From an uncultured Dorea sp. (GTDB taxonomy: Bacteria; Bacillota; Clostridia; Lachnospirales; Lachnospiraceae): 48,333 nucleotides of DNA. Below are positions 24,025 through 32,310 of this stretch, piece after piece; the stretch's first letter is position 1; each line of letters begins with the position of its first letter. The notes beneath the pieces were generated by a model, which ran no database searches, was not told where the DNA came from, and worked only from the letters and a program-made list of their open reading frames with translations. Made by a program: the position numbers and the translations under genes. Location of the stretch: the NCBI GenBank assembly GCA_910577685.1, contig CAJTOH010000029.1, positions 1 to 48,333 on the forward strand, in the 5' to 3' direction.

Positions 24025-26043
24025 TCAAAAATACTTATTAAAAAAATCCTGGTCTGTTTTCAAATCCGGTTCCAATAAATATCGAATAATATCATGTAAA
24101 AGCGGCTCTGCTCCTAATTGTTGTTTCAAGTCCTTCAAATTATCAGATACATTAGGACTGCTGTTATCCTCTCCAATTTCATTTAATAATTGTTGACGCT
24201 CTGTTTCTTTAGAAACCATCACATCTAAAATCTCATCCGCCGAAACCGTATCAACTAATAAAACGGCTGCAGTAAGCAAATCTCCTATTTTTGACTCTTT
24301 ACCTGATTTATGCAGCAAATAATTAATGTAAGTCGGACTATTCAAATAATCTCCTGAAAACAATATATAGTTATCAAATTCTGCAAAATAATTATTCCAA
24401 AAATTTCTTCCCATGTCCTTAGACGCCATAATCAATTTTTTATTTTGGAGTTCACTTGTATCAATACCAAAAACATTCTCTATTTCGAAAAGAGTTTGTT
24501 TCCAATTCTGATTTATCTCTTCCAAATACTGCTTTTCTCCTATACCGTTCAGTTCTAATGGTAAATAATTTAAAAAACAGCTATTATCTATCGGTGTTAT
24601 ATTTCCTCCAACAATAGAAACCCCATCGCTCTTCCCTTCAAACAAATTTTCCGATTTCTTTTTAACATCCGTCACAAAATCGCACTCCGAAGATATTCTT
24701 AAAGTAAAATCTGCTTTTGGTATTCTATTATATGGATTATATCCATTTCCACCATTATAATACGGATAATCTACAAACACTTGTCTCTCTCCCGGCATTG
24801 GGTACCACGGGAAAAATCCCGGCAGCATAACTGCTTGTGAATTAGAATAATACTTTCCTGACATTCCTTCATATTCTATTTCAAAATTACATTCAGTAAT
24901 TTTTTGAGGAAAGTTCAAAATAATTTTATCTCCTACTCGCTCATATGATAATTCCGTGTACTCTGCTTTTATTTTTTTGACTTCATAACCATGATAAAGT
25001 GTCAGCACAAATTCGTCATTAGGTACTTGTGATTCTAACTTAAATTCCCCTTTTACTTTTAAATTTCTTTTAAACTGAATATCCATAGTGTATTTTGAGA
25101 TTTTGCAATTTATTTTATTAATTTGTGTGTTAATAGTTTTATTATCACCATAATATGTTAAATCAGCAAAAATACCATTCCATGATTCATCTAAACGATA
25201 AATACTGGCAGGTAAATATGATAAGCCCAGCATTATAATTGCTGCCAATGTACAAATAAACGAGACTCTCTTTTTTAAAATACTTTCTCTACAATAAAAC
25301 CAAAGTAAAAAAGCAATTATAAATATAATCCAAAACAACTGTAAATATAATCGATGATCCTCTGTCTGCAGTCCATATTGAGTATCCGGTGACCATACTG
25401 CATTTTGATAAAATATCGAAAATATCCATCTAATTTTGCATACAATTATATCTATTGAAAATCTTGTTGGTTTTTCTCGCCAAATTAACTGCTCAAAAAG
25501 CGGACTTGTAAACATCAATATTGCAGCAATAAATGAATTAGCATAAATTTTATTTTTTTCTAATATACATGATGCAATATATGCTGTTCCTATAAGAATT
25601 AATTGAGGAATTAAAATATTAATCAAATATGTTTTTGGCAAATAAGATAAGAAATAATTAGAACCATCATTTTTTATCGAACAATAGATCAACCCTATAA
25701 TAGCAACGAAATGGTATGCGAATAAAACAATTAACCAGACATAAGTAATTCCTTTTTGCCATGAAAATTTATTTTTTGATATCACATCTATTGTTTCTGC
25801 ACACTTTGCATTAATTGCTGCGCCAAGTGAAAAATATATAATAATAGTTAAAATTGCTGAAAAATAAAAATTCCATCTACTTAATAGATAAAGTAATCTA
25901 AATCCGGTAAAATTAAATGAAGAAAAAACAGATAGACATGCTATTAACGCAAGAAATTGAAGCAGTGCAATAATAAAATATATTTTATTTTTTCCAAAAT
26001 ATTTTATGTAAAATTCCTCTTTTTTAATTTTCATAAATTTCAT
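24025..26043 (-). CDS. ABC permease-like membrane protein with a large extracytoplasmic domain
   Basis: A 672-residue protein. Its first ~260 residues contain about six or seven membrane helices, like ABC-2 export permeases. Another helix near residues 262-284 leads into a large, polar, presumably external domain (~290-672). That domain contains LPGFFPWYPMPGE, similar to the region that precedes the active site in M1-aminopeptidase-like domains fused to some ABC permeases, but I find no HEXXH zinc motif, so it is not expected to be a working peptidase. The start overlaps the end of the small peptide gene (26024-26131), which suggests translational coupling. I chose ATG 26043; 26034 and 26061 are alternatives. 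Confidence 0.8.
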   Translation of the reverse strand: MKFMKIKKEEFYIKYFGKNKIYFIIALLQFLALIACLSVFSSFNFTGFRLLYLLSRWNFYFSAILTIIIYFSLGAAINAKCAETIDVISKNKFSWQKGITYVWLIVLFAYHFVAIIGLIYCSIKNDGSNYFLSYLPKTYLINILIPQLILIGTAYIASCILEKNKIYANSFIAAILMFTSPLFEQLIWREKPTRFSIDIIVCKIRWIFSIFYQNAVWSPDTQYGLQTEDHRLYLQLFWIIFIIAFLLWFYCRESILKKRVSFICTLAAIIMLGLSYLPASIYRLDESWNGIFADLTYYGDNKTINTQINKINCKISKYTMDIQFKRNLKVKGEFKLESQVPNDEFVLTLYHGYEVKKIKAEYTELSYERVGDKIILNFPQKITECNFEIEYEGMSGKYYSNSQAVMLPGFFPWYPMPGERQVFVDYPYYNGGNGYNPYNRIPKADFTLRISSECDFVTDVKKKSENLFEGKSDGVSIVGGNITPIDNSCFLNYLPLELNGIGEKQYLEEINQNWKQTLFEIENVFGIDTSELQNKKLIMASKDMGRNFWNNYFAEFDNYILFSGDYLNSPTYINYLLHKSGKESKIGDLLTAAVLLVDTVSADEILDVMVSKETERQQLLNEIGEDNSSPNVSDNLKDLKQQLGAEPLLHDIIRYLLEPDLKTDQDFFNKYF

Positions 26044-26131
26044 AAGAATATGGCCATCCATCCCATGTATTACAAATTTTCACCGTCACATTTCCTGTAG
26101 GCTGAGCGCTATTTGATACTAACTTCGGCAT
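26024..26131 (-). CDS. Unrecognised 35-residue peptide, candidate secreted signal or bacteriocin
   Basis: A short gene in front of the ABC exporter. It starts MPKLVSNSAQPTGNVTVKI and ends CNTWDGWPYSYEIYEN: one cysteine, two tryptophans and three tyrosines crowd the last 16 residues. A strong purine-rich RBS (GGAGGTGGAGG) lies immediately upstream, and its end overlaps the start of the permease gene by 20 bases. Three 10-bp-spaced repeats stand 43-70 bases upstream of its start. There is no hydrophobic signal or obvious double-glycine leader, and no modification enzyme is nearby. It could be an unmodified or leaderless export peptide, a pheromone sensed by the adjacent kinase, or a RiPP precursor. 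No homologue is recognised. Confidence 0.6.
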   Translation of the reverse strand: MPKLVSNSAQPTGNVTVKICNTWDGWPYSYEIYEN

Positions 26132-26173
26132 AACCTCCACCTCCCTCCCATCGTCAAATACCCTTTATAATAC

Positions 26174-26200
26174 TTGACTATTTTTGACTATTCTTGACTA
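26174..26200 (-). promoter_or_regulatory. Triple 10-bp direct repeat, probable operator of the peptide promoter
   Basis: TAGTCAA (minus strand; TTGACTA on plus) occurs at 26174-26180, 26184-26190 and 26194-26200, each exactly one helical turn apart. A TATTAT/TATAAA stretch directly downstream (26164-26173) can serve as the -10, while no standard -35 is seen in that direction. This suits an activator, likely the LytTR regulator at 27587-28327. Confidence 0.55.
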
Positions 26201-26282
26201 TCCTTGTTAATAAACTTACATATTATATACAACAACGTTTCTGTAAGCTTAAGGACTTCCGAAACCTTAATCAGTCAAAATA

Positions 26283-27581
26283 TCATAACACTGTAAATAT
26301 AATAGATACTGTAAATATATTCTGCTCAACATCAATTTGTAAAATACCGCCGTATTTTTTTATACAATTTGCTGCGTTTTTAAGTCCAATACCATGCTTA
26401 TTTGGTTCTTCTTTAGTGGAACAAAAAACGTCGCCTTGTTTTGTTACTACTCCGTTAAATTTATTTTCCACTCTTATCATCAGAAAATGCCCTTTTTGTG
26501 TTTCAAATATATTGATGTCAATATGTCCACATTCAATCTTTTGGGACGCCTCAATAGCGTTATCTATAATGTTACCCATAATAATTATGATGTCAATATC
26601 CTGAATAAAATCCAGCCTTATTCCGGGTTCCACATACGCATTAAATTTTATTTTGTTATCAATAGCCTCCCTTTTCTTCTCACATAAAATAGTATTTAAA
26701 ACTTTATTCCTACAAAAAAAGTCTTCTTCCAATTCCCCTATTCTTATCTCCATATCTTGAATAACAGACCTAATCTCTTCGTTTTTATCATGAATAGCCA
26801 AATTTCCTATTGTTTTAAGTAAGGATTTTAAATCATGCATATAGTTTGATTGTTCAAGATTCACCTTTTCCATTCTGTCATAATACTTTTTTTCAAAATC
26901 TGTTTTTAAAGAAATCATTTCTAATGTTTGATACTCATAATTCAATCTAAAGATATAATCGTACAAAAAAAATATAATTACATTTGCAAGAAACAAAAGA
27001 ATACAGCCGACTAGTAAAAAACCTTCGCCTAATCGTGATATTTCAAGCATCCAACCTGAATATAACAAAGCGCTGTATATGCCAAAAGTTGCAATAGGTA
27101 AAATAAAAGAATATATTATTATTTCATTCTTTATCCCATATTTCTCCTTATTTAATTTTTTCTTAATTACAAACAACGTTAAAAAAACCGTCAATTTTTC
27201 CAAGCAAATAATTATAAATTTAGATAATTGAGTTTGACGTTCCCATTGGTATCCTTCACCAATTATCAATGAAAGAATAAACTCAAAAATAATTTCTACA
27301 CCTGCAAAAGTTGTAAAAAATACAATAAAGTAAAATACTCTTTCCTTCAAATCCTTTTCAAACAGCAAACAATAAACCGCAAAGTAAATTAAAATATTCG
27401 CAACCAAATTTAATTTTGTATTTCCAAATGAATTAATACTATAAATTGATATAATTGTTCCTGCATATATCGCAATATTATATATTGGGGAACTATACCT
27501 TCTATTCATTAACCCTCTAAAAAAACTCCCAAAAATTATAATCTCAAAAGTACATGTCATTATATTTAAAATTGTTTCCAT
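26283..27581 (-). CDS. HPK10-type sensor histidine kinase (AgrC/ComD-like)
   Basis: A 432-residue membrane kinase. Six or seven hydrophobic segments fill residues 1-212, as in peptide-pheromone receptors of the AgrC/ComD/PlnB class. The phosphorylated histidine is H249 in NYMHDLKSLL. The GHKL ATPase domain shows the N-box NIIDNAIEA (337-345) and a shortened G-box HGIGLKNA (396-403). It would sense a peptide outside the cell and phosphorylate the regulator encoded five bases upstream. The putative peptide gene lies 150 bases downstream. Confidence 0.92.
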   Translation of the reverse strand: METILNIMTCTFEIIIFGSFFRGLMNRRYSSPIYNIAIYAGTIISIYSINSFGNTKLNLVANILIYFAVYCLLFEKDLKERVFYFIVFFTTFAGVEIIFEFILSLIIGEGYQWERQTQLSKFIIICLEKLTVFLTLFVIKKKLNKEKYGIKNEIIIYSFILPIATFGIYSALLYSGWMLEISRLGEGFLLVGCILLFLANVIIFFLYDYIFRLNYEYQTLEMISLKTDFEKKYYDRMEKVNLEQSNYMHDLKSLLKTIGNLAIHDKNEEIRSVIQDMEIRIGELEEDFFCRNKVLNTILCEKKREAIDNKIKFNAYVEPGIRLDFIQDIDIIIIMGNIIDNAIEASQKIECGHIDINIFETQKGHFLMIRVENKFNGVVTKQGDVFCSTKEEPNKHGIGLKNAANCIKKYGGILQIDVEQNIFTVSIIFTVL

Positions 27582-27586
27582 GATAT

Positions 27587-28327
27587 TTATCTATTCCTCT
27601 TATACTTTCCACCAAGATAGTCGGCAAATCTGCTATGAAACACATTCTTTTTCGATCTTGAGATATTTAAAGTTGTTAAATCTTCCAAAGTTATGATATC
27701 GTTTTTTATTCCAATTATTGCTCTAAATTTTACAATATAACTATTATGAGCATATTCAAAAGACTGCTTTTTTAGTTCTTCATAAGTATCTATTAACTTT
27801 TTGTTGCTTACAATCTCGTAACATTGATTATTCTTCTTTGAAAAAATATGGATACAACATCCCCTTTTCAAATTTGAAATATATGTTATATCATCAATAG
27901 ATATTTTACTCATTTTACCATCGTTTCTGATTATAATATATATTTCCTTTTTATTCTCTATCATCTTAGCAATGATATTTTTTAATTCCTCATTAATTTT
28001 GCTTTCTGCATAATTCTTCATCAAATATCTAAATGGCTGTACGTCAAAAAATTCAGGTTTTGGTAACTGTACCCCTGTACAAAATACAAGAACCGCATCT
28101 TGATTTTGTTTTCTAAGCTTTAGAGCAGCCGTAATACCGTCAATCTTTCCCATCTGCATATCTAAAAATACCAAATCAAATTCTAAGTCTAACGCTTCCA
28201 CGAATTCTTCTCCTGAATAATACTTGTAAATCGTATATTTTTCCGAAAAATCAAGTACTTCTTTTATTTTGTGTTCTAAGTAGTCAGTATATAACGTATC
28301 ATCGTCACAGATTGCTATTCTATACAT
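27587..28327 (-). CDS. LytTR-family response regulator (AgrA-like)
   Basis: A 246-residue regulator with an N-terminal receiver (~1-120; acidic pair D8-D9 in ICDDD and phosphorylated aspartate in LVFLDMQMG) and a C-terminal LytTR DNA-binding domain (~140-240; IDDITYISNLKRG and SYIVKFRAII). LytTR domains bind short direct repeats about a helical turn or two apart, and the triple TAGTCAA array in front of the peptide gene fits this kind of target. GGGAGGAAG precedes the ATG. It is the first gene of the regulatory operon and has its own promoter. Confidence 0.93.
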   Translation of the reverse strand: MYRIAICDDDTLYTDYLEHKIKEVLDFSEKYTIYKYYSGEEFVEALDLEFDLVFLDMQMGKIDGITAALKLRKQNQDAVLVFCTGVQLPKPEFFDVQPFRYLMKNYAESKINEELKNIIAKMIENKKEIYIIIRNDGKMSKISIDDITYISNLKRGCCIHIFSKKNNQCYEIVSNKKLIDTYEELKKQSFEYAHNSYIVKFRAIIGIKNDIITLEDLTTLNISRSKKNVFHSRFADYLGGKYKRNR

Positions 28328-28370
28328 TAGGCTGCTTCCTCCCCTACCTGAATGTTTTCTTATAACTTAT

Positions 28371-28398
28371 ATTATAAGATCATTTGGAGAATTATCAA
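28371..28398 (-). promoter_or_regulatory. Promoter of the two-component operon
   Basis: On the minus strand TTGATA (28398-28393) is followed after 16 bases by a perfect TATAAT (28376-28371), about 45 bases ahead of the regulator ATG. Confidence 0.7.
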
Positions 28399-28448
28399 CC
28401 TATGACTGCTGAATATTCCAATTCTGGGGTCCATACTTATCAACGCAT

Positions 28449-28485
28449 AGAAAAACGGACCTGTATAAAACAGCCCCGTTTTTCT
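28449..28485 (-). terminator. Terminator between capsule locus and two-component operon
   Basis: AGAAAAACGG (28449-28458) pairs perfectly with CCGTTTTTCT (28476-28485), with further pairing inside. The T-rich arm works in both directions. It probably closes the minus-strand capsule operon. Confidence 0.75.
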
Positions 28486-28550
28486 ACACCTTGATTGATT
28501 TTAAATAATTCTAAACTGCCGTTGATCGTTTTCCTCTATACAGATGGCAT

Positions 28551-28586
28551 AAAAAAAGCCCTGAAACATACCTGCTCCAGAGCTTT
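28551..28586 (-). terminator. Relic-associated terminator
   Basis: On the minus strand AAAGCTCTG and CAGGGCTTT form a stem followed by seven T residues. It is nearly the same as the hairpin at 13577-13610 and follows the relic gene end; it may now also serve the capsule operon. Confidence 0.7.
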
Positions 28587-28670
28587 CATTTACCTTTATT
28601 TTTTTCGAGCATGACCCCGCACCGCTTTTTATAGCAGGCAATCCCATTTTTGATTCCGCCGATAAACAAT
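28586..28670 (-). pseudogene. 3' relic of an AAA-ATPase/PD-(D/E)XK family gene
   Basis: The minus strand reads NGIACYKKRCGVMLEK followed by a few residues and a TGA, matching the last residues YGIACYKKRCRVMLAEK of the intact gene at 13632-15323. The similarity continues into the terminator. Only the last 25 or so codons are recognisable; the 28671-28777 stretch upstream holds no gene I can name. Confidence 0.75.
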
Positions 28671-28777
28671 CCTTCGTCAGGATCCGGCTAAACCGGGATT
28701 TCCCTCGACGACGCAGTATACGGCTTCCATCAGAGCAGTTTACTGCCTCAACCAGAACACGTTCCTGACTAAAATAA

Positions 28778-29965
28778 TTACAATTTTCTCCATACAAACT
28801 GATTAACAACATTTTTATATGACTGAATAATTTTTACAACTTTTATACTAACATTTGTATCAATATAATCTGGTACAGGAATCCCATAATCTCCTAATTG
28901 ATTCATCTTCACCGCCAAATCGACAGACTGCAGCAATCCTTTTGTATCGATACCCGATAGAATAAAGCAGCCTTTATCCAATGCCTCCGGTCTTTCAGTT
29001 GAAGTTCTGATACATACGGCGGGAAACGATTTTTTTATAGATGTAAAATAAGAACTTTCTTCCGGAAGCGTCCCCGAATCTGAAACCACGGCAAAAGCAT
29101 ACATCTGTAAACAATTATAATCGTGAAATCCTAATGGTTCATGTGCAATTACTCGATAATCCAATTGGAAGCCAGACTCCCTTAACCTTTTCCGACTCCT
29201 TGGATGGCATGAATAGAGAATCGGCACGTCATATTTTTCTGCCATAGAATTCACAGCTTTAAAGAGCGATATAAAATTTTGCTTTCTATCTATATTCTCC
29301 TCCCTATGCGCGGATAAAAGAATATATTTTTTCTTCTCAATTTTTACACCCGTCTCAACTGATAATCTGTCGTGGATATCAGATTTCATAATGGCTTGCA
29401 GATTATTATCCAAAACCTCCGCCATAGGAGAACCCGTAACAAATGTTCTCTCCTTTGGAACGCCGCAGTCAGCAAGATATTTTCGTGCATGTTCGGAATA
29501 TGCAAGATTAACATCTGAAATAATATCGACAATTCGACGATTCGTCTCTTCCGGAAGACACTCATCTTTGCATCTATTTCCTGCTTCCATATGAAAGATC
29601 GGAATATGAAGACGTTTAGCTCCAACAACGGAAAGGCAGCTGTTAGTATCGCCAAGAACCAAAACCGCATCCGGGCTTATGGAATTCATCAGTTTATAAG
29701 ATTTATCAATAATATTCCCCATAGTCGAGCCAAGATCATCGCCCACCGCATCAAGATAAACTTCCGGATCTTCGAGTCCTAGATCCTTAAAAAATATACC
29801 ATTTAAATTATAATCATAGTTTTGCCCCGTATGGGCAAGGATCGTGTCAAAATAACAACGGCAACATTTTATCACTGCCGAAAGACGTATAATTTCAGGT
29901 CTCGTACCTACAATAATTAAAAGTTTCAGTTTTCCGTTCGATTTCCATTTTACCTCTTCAAACAT
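28778..29965 (-). CDS. capG: UDP-GlcNAc 2-epimerase family enzyme, CapG/FnlC-like
   Basis: A 395-residue member of the non-hydrolysing UDP-HexNAc 2-epimerase family. The family start LLIIVGTRPEIIRL, HTGQNYD, LGDTNS, MEAGNRC, PEETNRR and SDSGTLPEES are all visible. Together with CapE- and CapF-like enzymes encoded just upstream it should carry out the last step to UDP-N-acetyl-L-fucosamine. The RCKDE..PEE motif form is typical of the CapG/FnlC branch rather than of WecB, but this rests on memory of the family. RBS GGGAGAA lies ahead of the ATG. It is the last gene of the capsule operon. Confidence 0.9.
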   Translation of the reverse strand: MFEEVKWKSNGKLKLLIIVGTRPEIIRLSAVIKCCRCYFDTILAHTGQNYDYNLNGIFFKDLGLEDPEVYLDAVGDDLGSTMGNIIDKSYKLMNSISPDAVLVLGDTNSCLSVVGAKRLHIPIFHMEAGNRCKDECLPEETNRRIVDIISDVNLAYSEHARKYLADCGVPKERTFVTGSPMAEVLDNNLQAIMKSDIHDRLSVETGVKIEKKKYILLSAHREENIDRKQNFISLFKAVNSMAEKYDVPILYSCHPRSRKRLRESGFQLDYRVIAHEPLGFHDYNCLQMYAFAVVSDSGTLPEESSYFTSIKKSFPAVCIRTSTERPEALDKGCFILSGIDTKGLLQSVDLAVKMNQLGDYGIPVPDYIDTNVSIKVVKIIQSYKNVVNQFVWRKL

Positions 29966-29985
29966 TTTTTATTCTCCCAATCTTC

Positions 29986-31236
29986 TCATTCAACATTTTT
30001 CTCCTTTATCGAATCTGCTACTTCTTCAAAAAAAGTATCTGGGTTATTCTGATCAAACTGCTCGTTTGCCCACATCACCGTAACAAGATTTTCCGAATCA
30101 GACAGATTAATAATATTATGAGTATAGCCCGGAAGAATCTGAATCGCTTGTAATTCTTCTCCCGTCACCTCGAATTCAATCACCGGATAATGTTTTCCCG
30201 TCTCCGGATCAATCCCTATTTTTCTCTCCTGAATCAGCCCATGTCCGAATACTACAATAAATATCTCCCATTTCGAATTATGCCAGTGCTGCCCTCGAGT
30301 AATTCCAGGCTTAGCAATATTTACCGCTACCTGCCCGCAGTCCGGCATACGGAACAATTCCGTAAAATTTCCCCTCTCGTCAACATTAGAGTGAAAACCA
30401 TACGATATTTTAGATGCGGGAAGGTACGAAAGATATGTGCTAAATAATTTTTTTGCAAAGGAGTTCTCCGGTATCTTGGACATCAAAAACGTTTCCTGTG
30501 CTATTTGAAATGATTGCAGCAATTCCTCTATCTCGCCAAGCGTTGCATGATATGTATACGGGACATGGCAATAACGTCCCTCATCCACAGAAACCGCTCT
30601 CACTCCTTCATATTCACAATGATGTTCTTTTCCTTCTAATGCGTCCAAAAACTCTTCTATGAGATCGTCAATATAGAGTAATTCTAATTCTGTAGAACGG
30701 TCGTTTATAGTATAATCCCGATTATTTGCAAATGCATCACAAAAAGTCGCAACTGCTGAATTGTAATTTGGCCTGCACCATTTTCCAAACAGATTAGGGA
30801 AACGGTATACCAAGACTTTGGAACCGCTGCTTCTTCCATACTCAAAAAACAATTCTTCTCCTGCCCGTTTGCTCCTGCCATATTCTGAATCTTCAAACCT
30901 TCCCTCAAGGCTTGCCTGAACCGAACTGGAAAGTAAGACGGGACAGGTATTATGATTTCTTTTTAAAGCCTCTAATAATAAGGACGCAAATCCATAGTTC
31001 CCCTCCATGAATTCGGAGTCGTCCGACGGCCTGTTTACACCCGCCAGATTAAATACAAAATCACACTCGCGGCAATACTGATCCAACAATACGGCTTCCG
31101 TATCCACATCATACTCAAAGATTTCAGAAATGGTAAGAGCCGGCCTGGTCCTGTTCTTTCCATCTCTTATATTTTTTAAATTCTCAGTTAGATTTTTCCC
31201 GACAAATCCCTTACTACCTGTTATTAATATTTTCAC
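29986..31236 (-). CDS. capF: Bifunctional UDP-2-acetamido-deoxyhexose reductase/epimerase, CapF-like
   Basis: A 416-residue enzyme with an N-terminal short-chain dehydrogenase/epimerase domain (ITGSKGFVGKNL at the NAD(P) site; YGRSKRAGEE supplying the catalytic Tyr and Lys) and a C-terminal cupin domain (~285-400, with RGQHWHNSKWEIF holding metal-binding histidines). In Staphylococcus aureus CapF uses both to convert the CapE product toward UDP-6-deoxy-L-talose-type HexNAc, before CapG forms UDP-FucNAc. It begins with GTG at 31236, six bases after capE, and is followed by capG after 20 bases. Confidence 0.9.
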   Translation of the reverse strand: MKILITGSKGFVGKNLTENLKNIRDGKNRTRPALTISEIFEYDVDTEAVLLDQYCRECDFVFNLAGVNRPSDDSEFMEGNYGFASLLLEALKRNHNTCPVLLSSSVQASLEGRFEDSEYGRSKRAGEELFFEYGRSSGSKVLVYRFPNLFGKWCRPNYNSAVATFCDAFANNRDYTINDRSTELELLYIDDLIEEFLDALEGKEHHCEYEGVRAVSVDEGRYCHVPYTYHATLGEIEELLQSFQIAQETFLMSKIPENSFAKKLFSTYLSYLPASKISYGFHSNVDERGNFTELFRMPDCGQVAVNIAKPGITRGQHWHNSKWEIFIVVFGHGLIQERKIGIDPETGKHYPVIEFEVTGEELQAIQILPGYTHNIINLSDSENLVTVMWANEQFDQNNPDTFFEEVADSIKEKNVE

Positions 31237-31242
31237 TTTACA

Positions 31243-32286
31243 CTACCCCCAACAGTTATTTAACGCTTTTTGTACATAATCTGTAGTTAAAATCTTTTTA
31301 ACCGTACCTTCGACGTCCAGAAGCTTTGTATTATGGGAAGTGTAAGCTTCGTCTGCCTCCGTAACCACCTGACCGTTGATAAAATATTTATCATAGTTTA
31401 AGTCCCTGTTATCGGCAAATACACGGTAGTAATTTCCCATATCCTCCGACCTAAGCCTCTCTTCTTTTGTCATTAACGTCTCGTACAATTTCTCTCCGTG
31501 CCGTGTGCCAATGATATTTGTGCCGGTATTTCCGAATAATTTCTGTACTGCCTCCGCTAGCACGCCAATGGTACTTGCATCTGCTTTCTGAATAAATAAA
31601 TCTCCCGGGTTTCCATATTCAAAGGCAAATTTGACAAGTTCCACAGCCTCATCAAGATTCATCAGAAATCTTGTCATTTCCGGATTAGTAATTGTAACCG
31701 GACTTCCCATTCTGATCTGTTCAATAAAAAGAGGAATAACCGATCCTCTTGAACACATGACATTGCCATATCGAGTGCAGCAGATGACAGTGTTTCCCCG
31801 TTCCGCCGCAATTCGGGCGTTAGCTCTTACAATGTGTTCCATCATCGCCTTTGATGTTCCCATTGCGTTAATCGGATATGCAGCTTTATCAGTACTCAGG
31901 CATACTACACGCTTAACCCCTGCTTCAATGGCTGCATGAAGAACATTGTTAGTTCCTTCTACATTTGTCTGCACTGCTTCCATCGGGAAAAACTCGCAGC
32001 TTGGAACCTGCTTTAATGCTGCGGCATGAAATATAAAATCCACACCCGGCATTGCATCATGCACAGATTGTGGATTGCGAACATCTCCTATATAGAATTT
32101 AACTTTGGACGCTGTATCCGGATGATGAGTCTGTAATTCATGACGCATATCATCCTGTTTCTTTTCATCCCGGCTAAATATCCTAATTTCTCTGATATCG
32201 GTATCCAAAAAATGCTTAAGAACCGTATGACCAAACGAGCCGGTACCTCCTGTAATAAGTAATATTGAATCTTTAAATAATGACAT
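31243..32286 (-). CDS. capE: UDP-GlcNAc 4,6-dehydratase/5-epimerase, CapE-like
   Basis: A 347-residue extended short-chain dehydrogenase that starts the route from UDP-GlcNAc to UDP-L-FucNAc. The NAD(P)-binding motif GGTGSFG is at residues 13-19. The catalytic triad region reads STDKAAYPINAMGTSKAMME, where methionine replaces the usual tyrosine ahead of the lysine, as in CapE and FlaA1-type dehydratases. It is the first of the capE-capF-capG group. Confidence 0.93.
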   Translation of the reverse strand: MSLFKDSILLITGGTGSFGHTVLKHFLDTDIREIRIFSRDEKKQDDMRHELQTHHPDTASKVKFYIGDVRNPQSVHDAMPGVDFIFHAAALKQVPSCEFFPMEAVQTNVEGTNNVLHAAIEAGVKRVVCLSTDKAAYPINAMGTSKAMMEHIVRANARIAAERGNTVICCTRYGNVMCSRGSVIPLFIEQIRMGSPVTITNPEMTRFLMNLDEAVELVKFAFEYGNPGDLFIQKADASTIGVLAEAVQKLFGNTGTNIIGTRHGEKLYETLMTKEERLRSEDMGNYYRVFADNRDLNYDKYFINGQVVTEADEAYTSHNTKLLDVEGTVKKILTTDYVQKALNNCWG

Positions 32287-32310
32287 ATATTATCTCCCCT
32301 ACCTAATCCA

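Noticed and set aside
26174..26200. TTGACTA array as a CRISPR or as three -35 boxes on the plus strand
   Set aside because: Repeat units are far too short and too few for CRISPR, and no plus-strand gene follows.
28501..28812. 103-codon minus-strand frame
   Set aside because: The recognisable relic lies in a different frame of the same strand, and this frame runs through the terminator hairpin.
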